Source of the DNA: Parvibaculum sedimenti
GTDB taxonomy: Bacteria; Pseudomonadota; Alphaproteobacteria; Parvibaculales; Parvibaculaceae
Reading direction: 5' to 3'
Assembly (NCBI RefSeq): GCF_009184905.1
Contig: NZ_WESC01000016.1
Span: 1 to 64,000, forward strand
Length of the DNA: 64,000 nt
Positions 59,005 to 64,000 of the stretch are shown here, one piece after another (the first letter of the stretch is position 1; the number at the start of each line of letters is the position of its first letter). The notes below the pieces were generated by a model. That model was not told the DNA's origin and searched no databases. It saw only the letters and a program-made list of their open reading frames with translations. The translations under genes and the position numbers were made by a program.

Positions 59005-60059
59005 GTGTCGCGCGCGTAGCAAGACCGCCGGCCTTGCGGCGGTTGCCGCGCGCCGTCTTGCTGGGCGGTCTGGCCATGCTGCTCGGCCTTGCTTTCCTCC
59101 TGGCGCTCGGTATCGGCGCAATGCAGATACCGGCGGGCGAGGTTTTGCGCGTTCTCTTCGGCTTCGAGACGGATAGTCAGGCCGCAGCCATTGTCCTCGG
59201 CTTGCGTCTGCCGCGCGCGGTGCTGGCCATACTCGTCGGCGCGGGGCTCGGCATTTCCGGCGCGGCGCTGCAGGGGCTTTTCCGCAATCCGCTCGCCGAT
59301 CCGGGTCTTATCGGCATTTCCGGCGGCGCGGCGCTTGGCGCCGTATCGGTGATTGTGCTTGGGCATCTGCTCATCGCGCTTCTGCCGCTCGCGGCCGATC
59401 CGCATCTTCTGCCCGTCGCGGCTTTTCTCGGCGGGCTTGCGGCAACCTTCGCGACTGAGCGTCTCGCCCATCATCGCGGCGTCGCGGCGACGGGCATATT
59501 GCTTCTCGCCGGCATCGCCATAAATGCCATGGCGGGCGCGATCATGGGCGTTCTGATCTATAGCAGCGACGATTCGCAGCTGCGCGAGATCACCTTCTGG
59601 ACCATGGGAAGTCTCGCCAAGGGCGGCTGGTCCGGCGTGACGCTTTCCGCGCCCTTCGTCATCCTTGCCGTTCTGATGCTGCTGCGTTGCGCGGCGCCGC
59701 TCAATGCAATGCTGCTCGGCGAGCGCGAGGCGCATCATCTCGGCGTGAGCATCGAGCGGTTGAAGCGCGTCGTGATGATTGCGGGCGCGCTGGCGGTCGG
59801 CGCGTCGGTTGCCGTCTCTGGCATCATCGCCTTCGTCGGCGTCGTCGTGCCGCATCTCGTGCGCATGGCGGCGGGGCCGGATCACCGGGTTGTGCTGCCG
59901 GGCTCGGCGCTTCTCGGCGCCGTGCTGCTTCTCGTCGCCGATTGCGGTGCGCGCGTCATCGTTGCGCCAGCCGAAATGCCGATTGGCCTTGTCACCAGTC
60001 TGATCGGCAGCCCGTTCTTCCTTTGGCTGCTCCTGCGCCGGAAGGGGCTTGGCGCATGA
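59001..60059 (+). CDS. hmuU: heme ABC transporter permease
   Basis: FecCD-family permease of 352 residues with about ten helices: LRLPRAVLAILVGAGLGISGAALQGLFRNPLADPGLIGISGGAALGAV is the family hallmark, and SGIIAFVGVVVPHLVRMAAGPDHRVVLPGSALLGAVLLLVAD is the C-terminal half with the ATPase-contact loop. ATG 59001 overlaps the hmuT stop (ATGA); ATG 58986 is a less likely alternative. Confidence 0.94.
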   Translation: MSVARVARPPALRRLPRAVLLGGLAMLLGLAFLLALGIGAMQIPAGEVLRVLFGFETDSQAAAIVLGLRLPRAVLAILVGAGLGISGAALQGLFRNPLADPGLIGISGGAALGAVSVIVLGHLLIALLPLAADPHLLPVAAFLGGLAATFATERLAHHRGVAATGILLLAGIAINAMAGAIMGVLIYSSDDSQLREITFWTMGSLAKGGWSGVTLSAPFVILAVLMLLRCAAPLNAMLLGEREAHHLGVSIERLKRVVMIAGALAVGASVAVSGIIAFVGVVVPHLVRMAAGPDHRVVLPGSALLGAVLLLVADCGARVIVAPAEMPIGLVTSLIGSPFFLWLLLRRKGLGA

Positions 60060-60835
60060 TCGAAGCGAGAGACCTTGCGCTGCGTATTGGCGCGCGAAAC
60101 ATCGTCGATGGCGTTTCCTTCGCCATTCGTCCGGGCCGCGTCACGGCGCTGCTCGGGCCGAACGGTGCGGGCAAGTCGACGCTGATTTCGTTGCTCTCGG
60201 GCGAACATCGGCCGGATGGCGGCAGCGTCGAGATCGACGGCGAGGCGATGGAGAGCTTCGATCCCCTCGCGCTGGCGAAGCGCCGCGCGGTTCTGTTGCA
60301 GCATTCGTCGCTCGATTTCGATTTCACAGTCGCGGAGGTCGTGGCGTTGGGGCGGCTGCCTTTCCGCGCAACGCGCGACGCGCTGGACGATGATGAGGCG
60401 TGTCTCGCCGCTCGCTGCCAGAGCGGCATCGAGCCTTTGTGGTCGCGCCTCTATCGCACGCTTTCAGGTGGTGAGCGTCAGCGGGTGCAATTCGCCCGTG
60501 CGCTCGCGCAGATATGGCGGCGCGAAAATGGCGTGAGCGTTCGGCGTTATCTCATGCTCGACGAGCCGACCTCGGCGCTGGATTTACGGCACAGGCGCTT
60601 GCTGCTTGAATCCTCTCGCCGTCTCGCTGGCGAGGGGATCGGCGTGCTCGCCGTGCTTCACGATCTCAACCTCGCGGCCGACTATGCGGATGATGTGGTG
60701 CTTCTCGACAACGGTCGCGTGATGGCGGCGGGCGAGAAGGACCAGGTGCTGACGCAGGAAAATCTCTCCGCCTGTTTCATGACGCCGGTCGAGATTATGA
60801 CCAGGGCGGACGGCTCGAAGGCCATTCTTGCCTGA
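60056..60835 (+). CDS. hmuV: heme ABC transporter ATP-binding protein
   Basis: A 259-residue ABC ATPase: Walker A LLGPNGAGKSTLISLL near 33-48, Q-loop LLQHSSLDFDFTVAEVVALG, signature LSGGERQRVQFARAL near 138-152, Walker B RYLMLDEPTSALD near 163-175, His-switch VLHDLNLAADYAD. HmuV type by order and by the C-terminal LTQENLSACFMTPVEI. Last gene of the heme operon; the ATG overlaps the hmuU stop. Convergent with a GNAT gene five bases away. Confidence 0.95.
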   Translation: MIEARDLALRIGARNIVDGVSFAIRPGRVTALLGPNGAGKSTLISLLSGEHRPDGGSVEIDGEAMESFDPLALAKRRAVLLQHSSLDFDFTVAEVVALGRLPFRATRDALDDDEACLAARCQSGIEPLWSRLYRTLSGGERQRVQFARALAQIWRRENGVSVRRYLMLDEPTSALDLRHRRLLLESSRRLAGEGIGVLAVLHDLNLAADYADDVVLLDNGRVMAAGEKDQVLTQENLSACFMTPVEIMTRADGSKAILA

Positions 60836-60840
60836 TGGCG

Positions 60841-61341
60841 TCAGGCTTCGAGCATGAGTTGCATCAGCACGAGATCGAGCCAGCGGCCGAATTTGCGTCC
60901 GACTTCCGGCATCCGCCCAACCTCGCGGAATCCGAGCCGCTCATGCAGGGCTATGGACGCCGTATTCTGCGCCTCGATGCAGGCCATCATGACATGGTGG
61001 CCGTCTGCGCGCGCATGGGCGACCAGTGGCTTCATCAGCGCGAAGCCCAGTCCGCGCCCGCGGGCGTCGGGATGAATATAGATCGAGTTCTCGACCGTGT
61101 GCCGGTAGCCGCTGCGCGGGCGGTAGTGCCCATAGGCAGAGAAGCCGAGCACGGCATGACCCTGGACGGCGACCAATACCGGAAAGCCGTGATCGATATG
61201 ATCGGCAAGCCATGCAGCGCGGTCGGCAAGGTCGGCTTCCTCGTCCATCCAGATCGCTGCGGTATTTCGTACCGCATCGTTATGAATGAGCAGAATGCCG
61301 GGAAGATCGTCTGAGGTTGCGGGCCGGACGATGTAAGTCAT
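60841..61341 (-). CDS. GNAT acetyltransferase (phosphinothricin/Pat-like)
   Basis: A 166-residue N-acetyltransferase of the Pat/MnaT type: IVRPATSDDLPGILLIHNDAVRNTAAIW at the start (substrate side) and the acetyl-CoA loop SIYIHPDARGRGLGFALMKPLVAHA near 88-112, with ACIEAQNTASIALHERLGFREVGRM. Relatives acetylate phosphinothricin or methionine sulfone/sulfoximine. ATG 61341 starts 7 bases after the TetR stop, so the two genes form an operon. Confidence 0.88.
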   Translation of the reverse strand: MTYIVRPATSDDLPGILLIHNDAVRNTAAIWMDEEADLADRAAWLADHIDHGFPVLVAVQGHAVLGFSAYGHYRPRSGYRHTVENSIYIHPDARGRGLGFALMKPLVAHARADGHHVMMACIEAQNTASIALHERLGFREVGRMPEVGRKFGRWLDLVLMQLMLEA

Positions 61342-61348
61342 CGCGGCC

Positions 61349-62044
61349 TCAGTCCTTCCGCTGATGATCGTGGTGTTCGGCATGTTCCGCGAGGAGTTGT
61401 GCGAACCAGCGGCGGAAGCGGATGATGCCGTCATGGTCGAGTCCCGCCTCCTCGGCGAGATGGCGGCCGATGATGGCGTCGCCGAAAGCAGCGTTTGCCG
61501 TCAACATGGCCATGAACATCGTGTCTTCGCGGTCGGGAGTCGGTGCGGCGTTCTTCTCGGCTTCCTTGACGCGGCGGCTGTGAATCGCGTTCGAGATTTC
61601 CGTCATCAGCGCGCGCGAACTGGTTGCTTCCGTCAACCGGTCGGTCAGCATCATCCATGAGAGAAGGCGCGCCGTGCCGCGATCGCTCAGGGCCTCGAAG
61701 ACGCTTTCGATCAGCTCGCCCGCTTCGAGCTGGTGGCCGTTTCGGTCTTGAAGCGCGCCGAGCATCTTGTCGCGAAACTGGGCGGAGGTCCGCGCGATCA
61801 GCGCGCGGACGAGGCCTTCGCGGCTTTCGAAATGGTGCAGGATCGCCGGATGGGAGATGCCAACGTCGCGGGCAATGTCCTGAAGGCGGATGCCTTCCGG
61901 TCCCTGTGTCGCCAGCCGCTTCTCCGCGGCGTCGAGGATCAGCCGCCGCGCCTCTTCGGCCGAGCGGCGGACGCGCTTCGGCGCCTGCCGGGTTTCGGTC
62001 GCAATGTCGGTCGGGAGAATCTCCGTCTTCTCTGCGGTACTCAC
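61349..62044 (-). CDS. TetR/AcrR family transcriptional regulator
   Basis: A 231-residue regulator: disordered N terminus (about 30), TetR helix-turn-helix ARRLILDAAEKRLATQGPEGIRLQDIARDVGISHPAILHHFESREGLVRALI at about 30-82, and an all-helical ligand domain. Divergent from the COQ4 gene, with a clear inverted repeat between them, so it probably represses itself and COQ4. The effector is unknown; the pairing of this TetR type with COQ4 hints at a quinone or lipid ligand. Confidence 0.9.
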   Translation of the reverse strand: MSTAEKTEILPTDIATETRQAPKRVRRSAEEARRLILDAAEKRLATQGPEGIRLQDIARDVGISHPAILHHFESREGLVRALIARTSAQFRDKMLGALQDRNGHQLEAGELIESVFEALSDRGTARLLSWMMLTDRLTEATSSRALMTEISNAIHSRRVKEAEKNAAPTPDREDTMFMAMLTANAAFGDAIIGRHLAEEAGLDHDGIIRFRRWFAQLLAEHAEHHDHQRKD

Positions 62045-62069
62045 CGTGAAATATTTCCCCTTTGGTAGA

Positions 62070-62089
62070 TATTGACAATCATGTCAGTA
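62070..62089. promoter_or_regulatory. TetR operator-like dyad before the COQ4 gene
   Basis: TGACA (62073-62077), ATCA, TGTCA (62082-62086) is a perfect dyad, extending with one mismatch to 8-bp arms (62070-62089). It contains a TTGACA -35 hexamer (62072-62077) for rightward transcription and lies 26 bp from the TetR ATG, so binding would block both genes. Confidence 0.6.
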
Positions 62090-62151
62090 TAACATATCTC
62101 ATTAAGCGATCAGAGCGCGATTTTTGCCATCTTATCAAGGGACGTCCACCT

Positions 62152-62937
62152 ATGACGATGACTGGTAGCGTGACAAATGCGACCGGGATGCGCCCGCGCC
62201 GCAAGCGTATCGAGCCGTTGAAGGCGATCCGCGCGATCCGCGCGCTCATCGCCGACAAGGAAGATACGGGTCAGGTCTTCAAGATCATCGATGCGCTTTC
62301 GGGCGGTTCCGACGAGCGCATGTTCAATCGCTTCATGGCGAGCGAAATGGGCCGCCGCATCGTGTTGGAAAAGCGCGACCTGATCTCGCTGCTCAATGAT
62401 CGCGAACGGCTTTCGAAGCTGCCCGAGGGCACGCTCGGTCGAACTTATTATGAATTCATGGCGGAAGAAAACCTGTCGGCGGACGGTCTCGTCGCCGCGA
62501 GCGAAGAAGCGCCGCGCTATTATCGCGACATGCCGGCGGATGCGCGCCTCTTTCGCGACCGCCTGCGCGACGCCCATGACCTCTGGCATGTGACCTCCGG
62601 CTATGGCCGCGACGGACTCGGCGAACTCTGTCTACTCGCTTTCACCTATGCGCAGATGCGCAATCGCGGCGTCGGCTTCATCGTGCTGGTGGGCGCCCGC
62701 GTCACGTCGAAGAAGGTGCCCGGGCTCGGCATCTGGAAGGCGGTCCGCGAGGGCTATCGCCACGGCAAGGCGGCAAGCTGGTTGCCGATGGCCGATTGGG
62801 AGGCGCTCCTCGACAGGCCGCTCGAGGAGGTGCGCCGCGAGCTCGGAATCCAGCCGCCGGCGATCTATCGGCACATCGAACCCGTTACCACGGCAAGGGA
62901 GAGGGACCTGGGCCTGACGACGAGGCAAGCTGCCTGA
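62152..62937 (+). CDS. COQ4 family ubiquinone biosynthesis protein
   Basis: A 261-residue homologue of eukaryotic COQ4, which scaffolds the CoQ complex and in recent work promotes C1 decarboxylation/hydroxylation of CoQ precursors. The zinc motif HDxxH-x11-E is intact: His142-Asp143, His146, Glu158 in AHDLWHVTSGYGRDGLGELC. Also GRTYYEFMAEENLSADGL near 96-114. Bacterial copies are mainly alphaproteobacterial. ATG 62152 or 62158 could be the start. Followed by a short GC hairpin with T6 (about 62946-62963), a weak terminator. Confidence 0.88.
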   Translation: MTMTGSVTNATGMRPRRKRIEPLKAIRAIRALIADKEDTGQVFKIIDALSGGSDERMFNRFMASEMGRRIVLEKRDLISLLNDRERLSKLPEGTLGRTYYEFMAEENLSADGLVAASEEAPRYYRDMPADARLFRDRLRDAHDLWHVTSGYGRDGLGELCLLAFTYAQMRNRGVGFIVLVGARVTSKKVPGLGIWKAVREGYRHGKAASWLPMADWEALLDRPLEEVRRELGIQPPAIYRHIEPVTTARERDLGLTTRQAA

Positions 62938-62989
62938 TCCCTAAATCGCCTGGCGGGTTTTTTGCGCCCTCGCGGCCTGATATGTTGAC

Positions 62990-63015
62990 AAGCCCCGGAA
63001 GGAACTCCGGGGCTT
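62990..63015. terminator. perfect 10-bp hairpin before the Spx/ArsC-like gene
   Basis: AAGCCCCGGA (62990-62999) pairs fully with TCCGGGGCTT (63006-63015) around a 6-nt loop. No T-run follows on the plus strand, so it is either a bidirectional barrier or a leader structure 17 bp upstream of the TTG start at 63033. Its presence argues against the upstream ATG at 62982. Confidence 0.5.
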
Positions 63016-63032
63016 CGTCATGTGAGGGTCCC

Positions 63033-63389
63033 TTGGTCATCGTCTACGGTCTGAAGAACTGCGACACCTGCCGCAAGGCGCTTTCCTGGCTCGGGCAGGA
63101 GAAGATCGCGCATCGCTTCGTCGATCTCCGGGCCGATGGCATTTCAAAGAGCGACATCACCCGCTTCGTGAAGGCGGTCGGCATCGAGAAACTCGTCAAC
63201 AAGGCGAGCACGACCTGGTGCGGCCTTGCCGACGACGAGAAGGACATTTCGACCGAGGCGAAAGCCATCGCGCTTCTCGAAGCCAATCCCACGCTCATCA
63301 AGCGGCCGGTCTTTGTGGTGGGCAAGATGATCGTCTCGGGTTTCCGCGAGCCCGAGAAGGCGGCGCTCGCTGCGGTGTTCGGGGCATGA
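63033..63389 (+). CDS. ArsC/Spx-family (YffB-like) thioredoxin-fold protein
   Basis: A 118-residue protein with the ArsC/Spx fold: IVYGLKNCDTCRKALSWLGQE (Cys10-x-x-Cys13), HRFVDLRADGISKSDITRFVKAVG, NKASTTWCGL and NPTLIKRPVFVVGKMIVSGF with the conserved Arg-Pro. The CxxC pair is Spx/YffB-like rather than classical arsenate reductase. No arsenic genes are nearby. The start is read as TTG 63033 with GAGGG five bases upstream; ATG 62982 would run through a hairpin. The stop overlaps the next ATG. Confidence 0.85.
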   Translation: MVIVYGLKNCDTCRKALSWLGQEKIAHRFVDLRADGISKSDITRFVKAVGIEKLVNKASTTWCGLADDEKDISTEAKAIALLEANPTLIKRPVFVVGKMIVSGFREPEKAALAAVFGA

Positions 63390-63955
63390 TCCGGTCGCGC
63401 GCGCAGGCTCCGCTCTCGCTTCCGATCGAGACGCCGCGCCTCGTGCTGCGCGAATTTCGAAAATCCGATGTCGATGCCGTGCATGCCTATTCCGCGCTGC
63501 CGGAGGTTGCGCGTTTCATGATCTGGGGCCCGAACTCGCCGGCGCAGAGCCGCGAGGCAGTCGAGGGTTTTCTGGAAGATCAAGCGGCGCGCCCCCGCAT
63601 TTTTTTCGACCTTGCCATGACGCTGAAGCCGAAAGGGCAGGTCATCGGCGGCGTGGGCCTCCACCTTCTCGACCGCGTGAACCGCACCGGCGATCTCGGC
63701 TATGTGCTCCATCCCGATTGTTGGGGTTATGGGCTTGCGGAAGAGGCGGCGCGTGCGCTCATGGAGGCGGGATTCGTGGAACTGGGGCTCCACCGCATTG
63801 TGGCGAGCTGCGACCAGCGCAACCGGGCGTCCGCCCGCGTCATGGAAAAGCTTGGCATGCGCCGCGAAGGGGCGTTCCGCCAGTCGCGGCTCATTCAGGG
63901 CGAATGGCGTGATGAATATCTCTACGCCATCCTCGCCGAGGAGTTTCTCGATTAG
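63386..63955 (+). CDS. RimJ-like GNAT acetyltransferase
   Basis: A 189-residue GNAT protein of the RimJ/RimL type: LPIETPRLVLREFRKSDVDAVHAY at the start, DLGYVLHPDCWGYGLAEEAARALMEAGF (acetyl-CoA loop) near 110-137, and CDQRNRASARVMEKLGMRREGAFRQS near 148-173. Could acetylate a ribosomal protein N terminus or a small amine. ATG 63386 overlaps the preceding stop (ATGA). Confidence 0.88.
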   Translation: MIRSRAQAPLSLPIETPRLVLREFRKSDVDAVHAYSALPEVARFMIWGPNSPAQSREAVEGFLEDQAARPRIFFDLAMTLKPKGQVIGGVGLHLLDRVNRTGDLGYVLHPDCWGYGLAEEAARALMEAGFVELGLHRIVASCDQRNRASARVMEKLGMRREGAFRQSRLIQGEWRDEYLYAILAEEFLD

Positions 63956-64000
63956 TCGGTCTGGCTGATTTCCGATCCACGCCGGATCAGGAATTCGACC
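63952..64000 (-). CDS. possible 3' end of a minus-strand gene (partial)
   Basis: Reading leftwards from 63999 the frame gives VEFLIRRGSEISQTD and a TAA at 63954-63952. The end resembles the C terminus of LacI-type regulators, but 15 residues are too few to identify. It would overlap the RimJ-like stop by 4 bp in a convergent arrangement. Confidence 0.3.
   Translation of the reverse strand, partial: VEFLIRRGSEISQTD

Noticed and set aside
63033-63389. Arsenate reductase of an ars operon
   Set aside because: The CxxC active site and lack of arsR, arsB or acr3 neighbours fit the Spx/YffB branch rather than arsenic detoxification.

Overview
The window is a gene-dense, GC-rich stretch of an alphaproteobacterial chromosome, about 66 protein genes plus one tRNA. 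The lineage call rests on an ethylmalonyl-CoA pathway set (mcd, ccr, ecm), MetX/MetW, a CpdR-like receiver, COQ4- and COQ7-type quinone proteins, a TIGR02302-type protein, a perfect CtrA-type site (TTAA-N7-TTAA) and AdoCbl-dependent enzymes. A Parvibaculum-like genus is a guess from overall gene content. I see no insertion sequence, prophage, CRISPR array or rRNA; this looks like core chromosome with a few accessory blocks.

Layout. 0.1-6 kb: methyltransferase, metW-metX (methionine), then a divergent Phe/Tyr operon (chorismate mutase, hisC, prephenate dehydrogenase). 6-10 kb: DUF2125 protein, gamma-glutamylcyclotransferase, YcaQ-type glycosylase, VOC protein, CreA and a small unknown. 10-14 kb: class II ribonucleotide reductase, with DnaA-box-like and LexA-like sequences upstream, then plsC and ydcF. 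14-16.5 kb: modA plus a porin with no modBC. 16.6-22.9 kb: ftsEX, zinc-ribbon protein, hpt, cpdR, TIGR02302 protein. 22.9-27 kb: lysA-lptM-argH, tlpA, PAS protein. 27-35 kb (minus strand): 3-hydroxyacyl-CoA dehydrogenase, etfBA, PduO adenosyltransferase, cytochrome b561, haloalkane dehalogenase, PagL-type lipid A deacylase, HIG1-like protein, methylsuccinyl-CoA dehydrogenase. 36-38.4 kb: divergent sulfide-detoxification module. 38.4-44 kb: ccr, an uncharacterised di-iron protein, RcnB-like protein, ecm. 44-53.4 kb: transporters, GluQRS, esterase, HNH nuclease, methyltransferase, COQ7, DsbB, CPA2 antiporter, PAP2 and VTT-domain proteins. 53.5 kb: tRNA-Leu(CAA). 53.7-60.8 kb: complete heme-uptake operon hemP-receptor-tonB-hmuSTUV behind a Fur-like site. 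60.8-64 kb: GNAT/TetR divergent from COQ4, a Spx/ArsC-like protein and a RimJ-like GNAT.

How the genes fit. The window holds three linked biochemical themes. (1) C4/C5 acyl-CoA metabolism: Hbd, Ccr, Ecm and Mcd cover crotonyl-CoA to mesaconyl-C1-CoA except the epimerase, and EtfAB is the expected electron acceptor for Mcd. (2) Adenosylcobalamin: PduO makes the cofactor used by both Ecm and NrdJ. (3) Aerobic respiration and iron: COQ4, COQ7, cytochrome b561, TlpA and heme import. The most notable non-coding signals are a 17-bp near-identical palindromic motif shared by the ccr/di-iron intergenic region and the ecm promoter, the crowded control region of nrdJ, the CtrA-type site before ftsEX, and a Mo-box-like dyad before modA.
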